A DNA stretch of 54,915 nt from positions 1 through 54,915 of the forward strand of contig CAVZTX010000012.1 in assembly GCA_963778375.1 (NCBI GenBank), in the 5' to 3' direction. Both the position numbers and the translations under genes were made by a program. The notes under the pieces were generated by a model. That model saw only the letters and a list, made by a program, of their open reading frames with translations, was not told where the DNA came from and searched no databases. Shown piece by piece: positions 9,043-17,620 of this stretch (position 1 is the first letter of the stretch; each line of letters begins with the position of its first letter). The stretch is from CAVZTX01 sp963778375. GTDB taxonomy: Bacteria > Chloroflexota > Ktedonobacteria > Ktedonobacterales > Ktedonobacteraceae.

Positions 9043-9143
9043 GTAGGGACAGTGCCTTGTGCCTGTCCGGCCTGCCGTCAGAATACTTTGAAGTGCAACC
9101 AACCGACGATAACATCGGTAGGGACAGTGCCTTGTGCCTGTCC
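9043..9143. repeat. Two class A REP repeats
   Basis: Exact 26-bp copies lie at 9043-9068 and 9118-9143. Each starts with GTAG, followed by an imperfect stem (GGACAG ... CTGTCC) around a ten-base loop. The same unit recurs at 16.6, 33.6, 44.5-44.7 and 45.3-45.5 kb, the last group next to a RAYT transposase gene. Confidence 0.88.
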
Positions 9144-9256
9144 GGCCTGCCTCTCACCTGCACGTTGGCAAACCACTAGATGAGCCGCACATCACGGAAA
9201 TGAAAAGGAACCCGCTTTGCTACCTCCTGCATCCAAGAATCAGGCTGGTGAAATTA

Positions 9257-9279
9257 AAGGAGAGCGATACGCTCTCCTT
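9257..9279 (-). terminator. Rho-independent terminator of the VOC gene
   Basis: AAGGAGAGCG and CGCTCTCCTT are perfect 10-base arms around a three-base loop. On the minus strand the hairpin is followed by a T-rich stretch, and it lies 16 bases beyond the VOC stop codon. Confidence 0.65.
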
Positions 9280-9294
9280 GAGCATGGGTACTTG

Positions 9295-9714
9295 CTATTC
9301 AGGCATGATCTCGGGATTCCAGGCGATTTCCCAGACATGCTGATCTGGATCTTGGAAATAGCCAGCATACCCTCCATAGAACGTCTCTTGTGCGGCTTTG
9401 ATGATCGTTGCCCCTGCTGCCCTGGCTTGTTGCATCACCAGGTCAACTTCTTCTTTGCTGCTGACATTCTGAGCCAGGGTAAATTCCGCCGCACTTGGCG
9501 CTTGAACAGGGAGGTGGGTATCCTGAGCAATGCTTGTTCGTGGCCAAAGAGCAAGCTTGACTCCGTTTTCTAAGTCAAAGAAAACGACCGCTCCATACTC
9601 AAATTCTTTCCCGATGATTCCTTGTGTTGGCAGACCAAGACCATCTCGATAGAAGGTCAGCGACTTGTCCAGATCATCGACGCCCAAGGTAATGATCGTA
9701 ATGCGTGGTTTCAT
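9295..9714 (-). CDS. VOC (glyoxalase/bleomycin-resistance fold) family protein
   Basis: The 139-residue product has the paired beta-alpha-beta-beta-beta modules of the vicinal oxygen chelate fold: ITLGVDDLDKSLTFYRDGLGLP at the start, VVFFDLENGVKLALWP, and GYAGYFQDPDQHVWEIAWNP at the end, where the Glu of WEI is a usual metal ligand. VOC proteins include glyoxalases, dioxygenases and antibiotic-binding proteins; this one cannot be assigned a substrate. It is transcribed divergently from the dehydrogenase gene and ends at a hairpin terminator. Confidence 0.88.
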   Translation of the reverse strand: MKPRITIITLGVDDLDKSLTFYRDGLGLPTQGIIGKEFEYGAVVFFDLENGVKLALWPRTSIAQDTHLPVQAPSAAEFTLAQNVSSKEEVDLVMQQARAAGATIIKAAQETFYGGYAGYFQDPDQHVWEIAWNPEIMPE

Positions 9715-9947
9715 GGAGGCACTCTCCTTCCTTTCACTTTTTGGGGACTATTGCTGCCCCGAGCTGGCTTTACTTCAGCTGAAGCAAAAGGTTGGCCAGA
9801 CGGTATCAGACCTCTTTTTCCCTCCTACATCTCCCATTTTATCACTACTTCCCCGAAACCTAACTGAACTGACCGCTAGACTTCCTGAAAAAGAGGGCAT
9901 GCTACTATATTATTAAGGAGTAGCAAAAACAGATCAGGAGAAATACG

Positions 9948-10951
9948 ATGCGTGCATTAGTCTACCGAAAAACTGGCCTTGTGCTTGACAGTAACTATCC
10001 TCAACCTAAGCCAATTGATGGTGAAGCCCTCATCCGTGTCCTGCAAGCAGGCATCTGCAACACCGACCTCGAGATCGTGCGCGGCTACATGGACTTTCAA
10101 GGCATACTCGGCCACGAATTTGTCGGCATCGTCGAAGAAATCTACGGCGAGCAGGCCCAGGAACACTACGCACACCTCAAAGGCCTACGCGTCGTCGGCG
10201 AAATCAACGCCGCCTGCCACCGTCCCGATTGCCCATGATTGCCAGGAGCAATATGCCAACCCACTGCCCCAACCGCACCACTCTCGGCATCGTCAACCGC
10301 AACGGCGCATTCGCCGACTACCTCACGCTCCCCCTTGAAAACCTCCATCCCGTTCCCGACAACATAACCGACGAAGAAGCCGTCTTCGTCGAACCCCTCG
10401 CCGCCAACTTTGAAATACTCGAACAAGTACACCTCAAGCCAACCGACCGCGTCATCATCCTCGGCGACGGCAAAATGGGCCAGCTCGCCGCTCAAGTCCT
10501 CGCTCTAACCGGCTGTGAAGTCACCATGTTAGGCAAACACGCAGAAAAACTAGCCCTCGCTGCACCACACGGCATCTCAACACGCCTCCTGAGGGATATC
10601 CTGGAAACCCAATCCATCGCTCCTACCGCTCGTGTCGACCTCGTCGTCGAATGCACCGGCTCCCCACAAGGACTCGAACTTGCCATGCGTCTTGTGCGTC
10701 CACGCGGAACCATCATCCTAAAAAGTACGGTCGCAGACAGGAGTTCGTTATATCTGGCCCCAATTGTGATCGATGAAATTCGTGTGCAAGGATCGCGTTG
10801 TGGCCCATTTTCACCCGCAATTCGCGCATTGAGCCAGAAGCTTGTCGATGTCCATCCATTAATCAGCGCTCGCTATACCCTGAATGATGGGCTGGCTGCA
10901 TTTCAATATGCTGAGCAAAAAGGCGTCTTAAAGGTACTCGTAAAAGTATAG
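9948..10951 (+). pseudogene. Zinc-type alcohol dehydrogenase (MDR family), frameshifted near 10235
   Basis: The first part (9948 to about 10230) contains the catalytic-zinc region ICNTDLEIVRGYMDF and GHEFVG. The second part, in another frame, contains THCPNRTTLGI (structural-zinc Cys), GAFADYLTLP, the Rossmann segment VIILGDGKMGQLAAQVL and VECTGSPQGLELA. One indel between 10226 and 10240 separates them; joined, they give a usual-length MDR enzyme of about 334 residues that oxidises an alcohol or polyol with NAD(P). As written the first frame stops at 10238. CAGGAG precedes the ATG; TATATT at 9906-9911 may be the -10 box. The metallophosphoesterase follows after nine bases. Confidence 0.8.
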
Positions 10952-10960
10952 GAGTTTTCC

Positions 10961-11700
10961 ATGCGCATTGCTGTAATCTCGGATATCCACGGAAACTGTT
11001 TCGCCCTCGACACGGTACTCGCCGATCTACGTCAGCAGGAAGTAGAACACATCGTTTGCCTTGGCGACGCGATTCAAGGAGGAGGGCAGCCCGCCCAAAC
11101 CGTCCAGCGACTACGAGAACTACATTGCCCAGTAGTAATGGGTAACGCTGATGCCTGGTTATTAACAGGTCAGGACACAAGCCCACTAGAGAAGACTTCT
11201 GAGACCCAACTCGCAGTCAGGGCATGGTCGCTTTCCCAGCTATCGGAGGAGGATAGAGCCTTTATAGCAGGCTTCCAACCAACTATTGAGATTCCTCTTG
11301 AGACCGATAAGAAGCTACTCTGCTTTCATGGCTCTCCTCATTCCTTCGACGACATCCTGCTTCCCGTTACACCGGAAGAAGAATTTCAACGCTTCCTCGG
11401 TGGCTTCGATGCCACACTTATGTCTGGTGGACACACCCATACCCAGCAACTTCGCCGTATCGGGAATACCTCCTGGTACATCAATCCTGGTAGTATTGGC
11501 CTGGCATACGACTGGCGACTCCCCAAAGACCAGTTTCATGCCGATCCTTGGGCCGACTACGCCATCGTCACAGCACAAATGGGCACATTGGTGTAGAATT
11601 TCGCCACGTCCCTATTGACGTGAGTGAACTCATTCGCCTCATTCAGGCAAGTGGAAGACCCGATGCAGAAAATGCAATGAGCATGTACAGAAGTAAGTAA
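10961..11700 (+). pseudogene. Calcineurin-like metallophosphoesterase, C-terminal frameshift near 11585
   Basis: The frame from 10961 (AGGAG upstream) has the metal-binding signatures of the YfcE/MJ0936 phosphodiesterase group: DIHGN, GDAIQGG, GNAD, HGSP and GGHTHTQ, then NPGSIG. It ends early at 11596. The next frame continues with VEFRHVPIDVSELIRLIQ and ends at 11700, a typical C-terminus of these proteins. Adding one G to the GGG at about 11583 restores a single protein of about 246 residues. All metal ligands lie before the break, so the truncated form could still be active. Substrate unknown. Confidence 0.8.
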
Positions 11701-11716
11701 GCATCACCAACAAAGA

Positions 11717-11745
11717 CATGAGTCATCCCAAAGGGATGACTCATG
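11717..11745. terminator. Bidirectional hairpin between convergent genes
   Basis: Perfect 13-base arms (11717-11729 and 11733-11745) with a three-base AAA loop lie between the phosphoesterase and the convergent MFS gene. The position suits a shared terminator; no T-run follows in the plus direction. Confidence 0.6.
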
Positions 11746-11769
11746 GAAGAAAGCACGGCTTGAATTGGC

Positions 11770-13392
11770 TCAGCTTGCTTTTGATCTAGGCCCTTGCTTC
11801 AATCGTTCTCTCATTTCCTGGTGGTGGGGAGGATGCTGCTCGGCAGAGACTGCGTGGAGCGGTGGAGCAACCATAGCGGATGCATGCCCACCGTGGGGGC
11901 TCAATGGATGCGAACGCTCGGCAGGAACCGCGCTCAACGGTTGAGCGATGGACTCGAGGGATTGACCCTCAGCTTTAACCCCGAACAGCACCTCACTAAG
12001 CCCGCCCAGGATCATGATGGCTGCCCCAATCAGGTAGCCTACAAAGAGTCCCGTCGTACTCGTAGCGTTTCCAATCAGTGCTCCATACAGCAACGGGCCT
12101 GTCGCACCGGCAACCTGCGCAATGGCGAAGAACACTGCAATGGCTTCTGCGCGGATCTCAATCGGGAATATCTCACTAACAGTCAGGTAGCCCGAACTCG
12201 CTCCGGCGGAGGCAAAGAAGAAGATGATTACCCACGCGATTGTCTGCGTGAGTGGGGTTAGCGCTCCAATGTTAAACAAGAAGGCGCTAATAGCCAGTAG
12301 AGCGCCGGACAGAATGTACGTGCCCGCGATCATCGTCTTTCGCCCAAGGGTGTCAAAGAACCTGCCCAGTATGAGCGGTCCTGCCAGATTACCGATTGCA
12401 AACGCAAGACCGTATATAGGCACCGTCCTTGGGTCCACGTGGTAGAACTTCGTGAGTACGATGGCATAGGTGAAGAAGATCGCGTTATACAGGAACGACT
12501 GGGTGATCATCAAGGACGCACCGAGGATGGCACGCGTTGGATACTGCTGGAACACCACGCGCAGGAGCGTGAGATAGCCATACAGCTTCTCTGGCACGAT
12601 ATTGATCGCGGCACTGTCGTCGACGGGCGCAAGCGTTTGTCCAGCCCTCCTCGCCTGGTCCTCGATTGTGCTGATCACCCTTTCCGCCTCTTCTGCGCGG
12701 CCATGCGTGATGAGCCAGCGCGGACTTTCGGGAAGATTGCGTCGGACGAACACAATCACCAGAGCCAGGATCGGACCGAGCAGGAAGGCCAGGTGCCAGC
12801 CGAGCGGTACAGGGATGAAGTTGAGAAACAGCAGGGTAGCGAACGTGCCGAGGATCGAACCGGCCCAGTAGGTTCCGTTGACTCCGATATCTACCCGCCC
12901 ACGATATTTTGCCGGCATCATCTCGTCGATGGCTGAGTTGATGGCCGCGTATTCACCACCGATGCCTAGACCTGCGACGAAGCGCGTCGCATAAAAATAA
13001 ATGGCCCAGCCCAGACCTTGGCCAAAAGTAAAGGCCGAAAGCCCGCTACCAACCAGATACACGCCTAGAGTGATGATAAACAGCGTGCGACGCCCCCACT
13101 TGTCCGAAAGCCTCCCGAAGACGAGCGCTCCGATCACTTCACCGATGAGGTAGACGCTCGCGATCAATCCCACCTGGGTTGTTGTGAGATGGAGTGTGTT
13201 GGGCTGGGTGAGAACTCCAGTGACAGCACTGGCGATTGTGATCTCCAGGCCATCAAGTACCCAGGCCACTCCAAGTCCGAGGACCATGCGGGTGTGAAAC
13301 GGCGACCACTTCAATCGATCAAGGCGCGTGGGAACGGTGGAGCGAATAGGTTTCTCTGTTACTGCATTGGAATCTACAATTGAGTCACTCAT
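11770..13392 (-). CDS. MFS transporter (metabolite:H+ symporter / sugar-porter type)
   Basis: The 540-residue protein has about 12 hydrophobic segments. Signatures are GRLSDKWGRRT between helices 2 and 3, RFVAGLGIGGEYAAINSAIDEM in helix 4, PESPRWLITHGRAEEA at the start of the central loop, and GRFFDTLGRKT in the second half. These place it in the metabolite:H+ symporter or sugar-porter branch; the substrate is not evident. The C-terminal 60 residues are a His- and Pro-rich cytoplasmic tail (HPPHHQEMRERLKQ), longer than usual. GGGGAGG stands ahead of the ATG, and a TTGACA lies about 45 bases upstream without a good -10. Confidence 0.88.
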   Translation of the reverse strand: MSDSIVDSNAVTEKPIRSTVPTRLDRLKWSPFHTRMVLGLGVAWVLDGLEITIASAVTGVLTQPNTLHLTTTQVGLIASVYLIGEVIGALVFGRLSDKWGRRTLFIITLGVYLVGSGLSAFTFGQGLGWAIYFYATRFVAGLGIGGEYAAINSAIDEMMPAKYRGRVDIGVNGTYWAGSILGTFATLLFLNFIPVPLGWHLAFLLGPILALVIVFVRRNLPESPRWLITHGRAEEAERVISTIEDQARRAGQTLAPVDDSAAINIVPEKLYGYLTLLRVVFQQYPTRAILGASLMITQSFLYNAIFFTYAIVLTKFYHVDPRTVPIYGLAFAIGNLAGPLILGRFFDTLGRKTMIAGTYILSGALLAISAFLFNIGALTPLTQTIAWVIIFFFASAGASSGYLTVSEIFPIEIRAEAIAVFFAIAQVAGATGPLLYGALIGNATSTTGLFVGYLIGAAIMILGGLSEVLFGVKAEGQSLESIAQPLSAVPAERSHPLSPHGGHASAMVAPPLHAVSAEQHPPHHQEMRERLKQGPRSKAS

Positions 13393-13760
13393 CAGAACCT
13401 CCCCTTGTGTTTCAGTGCAACTTGCTCAGCGCATGTCAACCTTTCCCTAAGAAATTACAGAGGTGATCCAAATTGTTGTCTCTGCTTCATCGTAAAAATC
13501 CTCGCAGAAACCATAGATTTCCGCATAGGATAGAAGCTTATAGATAATACTCTTGCACGTTAAAATAGGTTTCTCTGCAATAAGAGATGCAATTTCTTCT
13601 GGGGATGCAAGTAGAAGAGAAAGATCGATGCTGCGGTGCCTCTACAGGCCACCGCAGCATCATTACCGCATCTTGCGAATTAAACTCAGCACTTAATAAT
13701 TGCTGATTTTCTAAGCAAATATTAATGTAGGGCGAGGAAGGAACTTTACGTTAGTGATCC
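13393..13760. other. Intergenic stretch with a start-less open frame and a hairpin
   Basis: No complete gene is seen. On the minus strand, 13641-13447 is an open frame of about 64 codons with protein-like composition (SPEEIASLIAEKPIL, EIYGFCEDFYDE) but without ATG, GTG or TTG at a suitable place, so it may be the tail of a lost gene. I do not recognise a family. Confidence 0.35.
13627..13661 (-). terminator. Probable ppdK terminator hairpin
   Basis: GATGCTGCGGTG and CACCGCAGCATC are perfect 12-base arms separated by 11 bases. On the minus strand the hairpin is followed by a T-rich segment and lies about 100 bases beyond the pyruvate phosphate dikinase stop codon. Confidence 0.5.
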
Positions 13761-16541
13761 TTACTTATCCTTCTCTGCCCCACTCAACGCTGCCTGTGCC
13801 GCCGCCAAGCGAGCCACCGGCACGCGGAAAGGCGAGCAGCTCACATAATCCAACCCAACCTCATTGAAGAACTCGATACTATTGGGATCGCCACCATGCT
13901 CACCACAAATGCCCAGCTCCAGATCAGGATTGGCCGCACGTCCCTTCTCCACCGCCATACGCACCAACTGACCCACACCCTCGCGGTCCAATGTCTGGAA
14001 AGGATTCACCGGCAAAATCTTCACCTTTTCCTTCGCTCCTGGCTCATCCAACCCCTCCACATAGCGCAGCAAGAACTTACCCTCAGCATCGTCGCGGCTA
14101 ATACCAAACGTCGTCTGCGTCAGATCATTCGTGCCAAAGCTAAAGAACTGTGACACCTTCGCAATCTGATCAGCAGTCAGCGCAGCCCGTGGCAACTCAA
14201 TCATCGTCCCAAATTTGTACTCCACCGCCGAGCCAACCTCCGACGTAATCTCCTTTGCCACCGCCTCAAGCTGGCGACGCACTTCCTTCAACTCGTTCAC
14301 ATGCCCTACCAGCGGAATCATAATCTTCGGCTGCAGCTTCTTGCCTTCTTTGGCAAGCTCCGCTGCCGCCTCCAAAATGGCACGCGTCTGCATCACATTG
14401 ATCTCTGGGAAGAGCAGCCCCAATCGGCAGCCGCGCAGACCAAGCATCGGGTTCATCTCGCGCATCGCTCCTACCGCTTCCAGCATCTTGCGCTTCTCTT
14501 CCAGTTCCTTCTCATTACTTCCGCTTGTCTCCAGGCGCGTCACATCAACCAGCAGCTCTTCATAAGAAGGTAGGAACTCATGCAGTGGTGGATCAATCAA
14601 GCGAATCACAACTGGATAGCCCTCGCCCGTCTTCGGATTCACCATCGCCTCGAAGATGCCCTTGAAGTCGCTGCGTTGGAAAGGCAGCAACTGGTCGAGT
14701 GCAGCCTGTCGCTCTGCCTTATTTGGAGCCAGAATCATCTTCTGCACAATCGGCAGGCGCTCTTGCTCCATAAACATATGCTCTGTGCGGCACAGTCCAA
14801 TACCTTGTGCCCCGAAAATCACAGCGCGTCGCGCATCACGAGGATAGTCAGCATTCGCCCACACGCCCAACCTGCGGAATTGGTCGGCCCATTCCAGCAA
14901 GCTCTTCAGGTCCGTTTCCTTATCGAAATCGGGATCAACCGTCTTAATAATCCCTGCAAAAACCTCTCCCGTCGCCCCATCAATCGAAATGTCGTCACCC
15001 TCGCGGAGTACCTGACCGCCATCAACCACGCGGAAAAGCCGTTCCGCTTCATGTACGCGAATCCCATCGCATCCCGCCACACACGGTAATCCCAATCCAC
15101 GTGCAACTACAGCCGCGTGGCTCGTCGCGCCACCTCGTGCCGTCAAGATGCCCTTAGCGACCAGCATTCCATGCACATCATCAGGACTGGTCTCCGGGCG
15201 TACCAGCACAACCGCCGTTCCCGCCTTTCCCATCTCTTCGGCGCGATCAGCATCGAATACTGCTTTACCGGTAGCTGCACCAGGCGAGGCATTCAGTCCC
15301 TTCGCCAGCAGCCTTCCCTGCTCTTTAGCCCGCGCCTTTTCAGCATCATCGAAACGCGGCAGCAGCAATTGATACACCTGGAAAGGATCAACCCGCTGTA
15401 CAGCCTCCTGCTCGGTGATCAAGCCCTCTTTCACCATATCAACCGCAACCTTAACCGCAGCCTGCGCCGTTCGCTTCGCCGAGCGCGTCTGTAACATATA
15501 CAACCGACCCTTCTCAACCGTAAATTCCAGGTCCTGCATATCGCGGTAGTGCTCTTCCAATCGATGCGCAATCTCCTGGAACTGCGCATAGACATGCGGC
15601 AAATCCGATTCCAGTCGGCTGATCTTTGAAGGCGTGCGAATACCGGCTACAACATCCTCACCTTGCGCATTGAGCAGATATTCGCCATAAAGCTGTTTCT
15701 CGCCCGTGCTCGGATTGCGGGTGAAAGCCACGCCGGTCCCACTATCATTGCCCATATTGCCAAAGACCATGCTCTGTACATTGACCGCCGTCCCCAAATC
15801 ATGAGGAATCTTATTGAAATTTCGGTAGTCAATCGCGCGTTTGTTATTCCACGATGAGAAGACCGCCTCGATAGCCTTGCTCAATTGTGCGTAAACATCA
15901 GTCGGAAATGGCTCACCCGACTGGCGCTCGGCAACCTGCTTAAATTCCACAACCAACTGCTTCAAATCAGCCGCCGGTATCTCAGCATCGCTCGTAACTC
16001 CCGCCCGCTCCTTATACTTATCCAGCAGATCTTCAAAATCCTGCGGATCGGTATCAAGCACAATCTTGCTGAACATCTGAATAAAGCGCCGGTAGGCATC
16101 ATAAGCAAAGCGCTCATCACCCGTCAGCGCCACTAGCCCCTTCACCGTCTCATCATTAATACCCAGGTTCAGCACCGTATCCATCATCCCAGGCATCGAA
16201 AACTTTGCCCCTGACCGCACTGAAACAAGCAACGGATTATCCTGCTGTCCAAAGAGCTTACCCGTCTGCTGCTCAACAATCTTCAGTGCCGCCTGAGCCT
16301 GTTCCCACATTCCCTGCGGAAACTGCTTGCCTGCATCGTAATAAGCATTACAAGCCTCCGTCGTGATCGTAAATCCTGGTGGGACCGGCAGTCCCGCGTT
16401 AGTCATCTCGGCCACGCCCGCGCCCTTGCCACCAAGCAAATCGCGCATCTTAGCATTGCCTTCACTAAATAAATACACCCATTTGCGTGGGGACTGTTTC
16501 ACAGCCTCGTCCAGTCCCGACCGCGTGATTTGTTGCGTCAC
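13761..16541 (-). CDS. ppdK: Pyruvate, phosphate dikinase
   Basis: The 926-residue protein interconverts pyruvate, ATP and phosphate with phosphoenolpyruvate, AMP and pyrophosphate, a reversible step linking glycolysis and gluconeogenesis in the cytosol. Order of parts: N-terminal ATP-grasp domain (GGKGAGVAEMTNAGLPVPPGF; SVRSGAKFSMPGMMDTVLNL), central swivelling domain with the phosphorylated His in GGATSHAAVVARGLG, and the PEP/pyruvate barrel with GLCRTEHMF, LGLRGCRLG and the acid-base Cys in GICGEHGG. It is slightly longer than the usual 870-900 residues. The start is GTG with GGGAGG eight bases upstream. It reads alone, ending at a hairpin. Confidence 0.97.
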   Translation of the reverse strand: MTQQITRSGLDEAVKQSPRKWVYLFSEGNAKMRDLLGGKGAGVAEMTNAGLPVPPGFTITTEACNAYYDAGKQFPQGMWEQAQAALKIVEQQTGKLFGQQDNPLLVSVRSGAKFSMPGMMDTVLNLGINDETVKGLVALTGDERFAYDAYRRFIQMFSKIVLDTDPQDFEDLLDKYKERAGVTSDAEIPAADLKQLVVEFKQVAERQSGEPFPTDVYAQLSKAIEAVFSSWNNKRAIDYRNFNKIPHDLGTAVNVQSMVFGNMGNDSGTGVAFTRNPSTGEKQLYGEYLLNAQGEDVVAGIRTPSKISRLESDLPHVYAQFQEIAHRLEEHYRDMQDLEFTVEKGRLYMLQTRSAKRTAQAAVKVAVDMVKEGLITEQEAVQRVDPFQVYQLLLPRFDDAEKARAKEQGRLLAKGLNASPGAATGKAVFDADRAEEMGKAGTAVVLVRPETSPDDVHGMLVAKGILTARGGATSHAAVVARGLGLPCVAGCDGIRVHEAERLFRVVDGGQVLREGDDISIDGATGEVFAGIIKTVDPDFDKETDLKSLLEWADQFRRLGVWANADYPRDARRAVIFGAQGIGLCRTEHMFMEQERLPIVQKMILAPNKAERQAALDQLLPFQRSDFKGIFEAMVNPKTGEGYPVVIRLIDPPLHEFLPSYEELLVDVTRLETSGSNEKELEEKRKMLEAVGAMREMNPMLGLRGCRLGLLFPEINVMQTRAILEAAAELAKEGKKLQPKIMIPLVGHVNELKEVRRQLEAVAKEITSEVGSAVEYKFGTMIELPRAALTADQIAKVSQFFSFGTNDLTQTTFGISRDDAEGKFLLRYVEGLDEPGAKEKVKILPVNPFQTLDREGVGQLVRMAVEKGRAANPDLELGICGEHGGDPNSIEFFNEVGLDYVSCSPFRVPVARLAAAQAALSGAEKDK

Positions 16542-16600
16542 AATATCCTCCCAAGTCCTAAATTATTCAACAATATCCCCCCCAAATCCTTTGTCATCCT

Positions 16601-16676
16601 GTAGGGACAGTGCCTTGTGCCTGTCCGGGTTGCCACACGCGAACGAGCCTGTAGGGACAGTGCCTTGTGCCTGTCC
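16601..16676. repeat. Two class A REP repeats upstream of ppdK
   Basis: Exact 26-bp copies at 16601-16626 and 16651-16676, both reading GTAG to CTGTCC on the plus strand, 50 bases apart. They lie in the 160-base gap between the HEPN gene and ppdK and could form hairpins in read-through transcripts. Confidence 0.88.
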
Positions 16677-16701
16677 TGGCCAGGGATGACAATCTACGGC
16701 C

Positions 16702-17169
16702 TTAAGGGTTCAAAACAATACTTCTTGCCCAGCGCAAAATATGGCGAGCACTCTGTATATAACCACTCGCCTGCTCCGCGCTAATAACCTCATCCGCCTC
16801 CTCCGGTGGTGTATCCGCGTAAAAAGCCTCCGGATGAAACGGCGTCAACGTCGCCAACTCCTCTAAAATCTCCGTTGGCGCGCCTACCAATTCACCAAGC
16901 GCCCGTAAGTCATGATCATACATAGATCGACGGCCAAAACGCAGCAAACTAACCGACTGAGCGGCCTTCTCCGCTGCCTGATTACAGAAATCCGCGCAGG
17001 CAAAATGTCGCCCCAAACCAAGCTCCACCCCCGCCGTCGCCAAATCCTGCGAAGCCTCCGCAAATAACCCCAATGCACCCTGCACATCTCTATTCTCGCC
17101 ACCCCCAGTCCCCTCCTCCTCATCTCCGTCATCAAATCGCCCATCGAAATCTCTAGAATTTGGTGTCAT
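16702..17169 (-). CDS. HEPN domain protein
   Basis: The 155-residue protein has an acidic, Gly-rich N-terminal 30 residues followed by a four-helix HEPN domain: ASQDLATAGVELGLGRHFACA, FCNQAAEKAAQSVSLLRFG, YDHDLRALGELVG, and a last helix AEQASGYIQSARHILRW. HEPN proteins are nucleotide- or RNA-binding; many are RNase toxins paired with MNT nucleotidyltransferases. No MNT gene is adjacent. RRSMYDH fits the spacing of an R-x4-H motif but lies in the helix where non-catalytic HEPN proteins carry the HDL signature, so RNase activity is uncertain. The start overlaps the small upstream gene by 17 bases, which suggests coupled translation. Confidence 0.75.
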   Translation of the reverse strand: MTPNSRDFDGRFDDGDEEEGTGGGENRDVQGALGLFAEASQDLATAGVELGLGRHFACADFCNQAAEKAAQSVSLLRFGRRSMYDHDLRALGELVGAPTEILEELATLTPFHPEAFYADTPPEEADEVISAEQASGYIQSARHILRWARSIVLNP

Positions 17170-17314
17170 CCCGTAGGGGCTGTGCCTTGTGTCTGCCCTG
17201 GCGAAGGATCTCTGCCCAGTCCTCCTCCTGCAAACTAACCCCCTCTATAAGCAACCGCTCCAGATCATCCTGAGTATCCTCATGATCGCCCTTGTTAGCA
17301 TCCATCTTTGACAT
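17153..17314 (-). CDS. Small acidic hypothetical protein overlapping the HEPN gene
   Basis: This 53-residue frame starts at ATG 17314 and ends at TAG 17153, overlapping the HEPN start by 17 bases. The first 38 residues are acidic and look like a real protein (DDLERLLIEG, SLQEEDWAEI). The last 15 or so (RQGRHKAQPL...) are encoded by a degenerate GTAG repeat at 17173-17199, so a repeat has probably replaced or truncated the original C-terminus. Not recognised. Its coupling to the HEPN gene suggests a partner or regulator role, but that is inference. Confidence 0.5.
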   Translation of the reverse strand: MSKMDANKGDHEDTQDDLERLLIEGVSLQEEDWAEILRQGRHKAQPLRDDTKF

Positions 17315-17620
17315 AGTACTCTATATTCCTTGTCGCATTCGTTCATTGTACTTGCGCTTTTTAATACCGTGAATATATTATTCCCCTTAGCGCATTGTGT
17401 CAATCACAATTATCGGGAACTTCTGCCCACCTCCCATCGTCATTACTTATGATCTGCCCTCAAGGGGAGGTTGTCTGGGAAGGGGCATCGTCCCTGTAGG
17501 GGCAAGGGGCGGCAGAGTGGCAGGGTAGGGGCCTTGTGCTTGCCCTGGGTGGCGGGGTGCGGCTAGCTGATTAACCAGGCCAATGTCATAATATTGATTA
17601 ACTCAAAACGGAGATACACA
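17315..17620. other. Intergenic stretch with degenerate GTAG repeats
   Basis: No gene seen. The half nearer the BNR gene is G-rich and holds two degraded REP-like units beginning GTAGGGG (about 17493 and 17525-17546, the latter ending in CTTGCCCTG). They differ from class A in several bases and appear to be old or distinct repeat copies. Confidence 0.5.

Noticed and set aside
12224..12936. Plus-strand ORFs across the MFS transporter gene
   Set aside because: They are antisense shadows of a transporter with clear motifs and lack ribosome sites.
16702..17169. HEPN protein as a HEPN/MNT toxin-antitoxin pair
   Set aside because: No nucleotidyltransferase lies next to it, and RRSMYDH is not in the usual catalytic helix, so I report only a HEPN protein with a possible partner.
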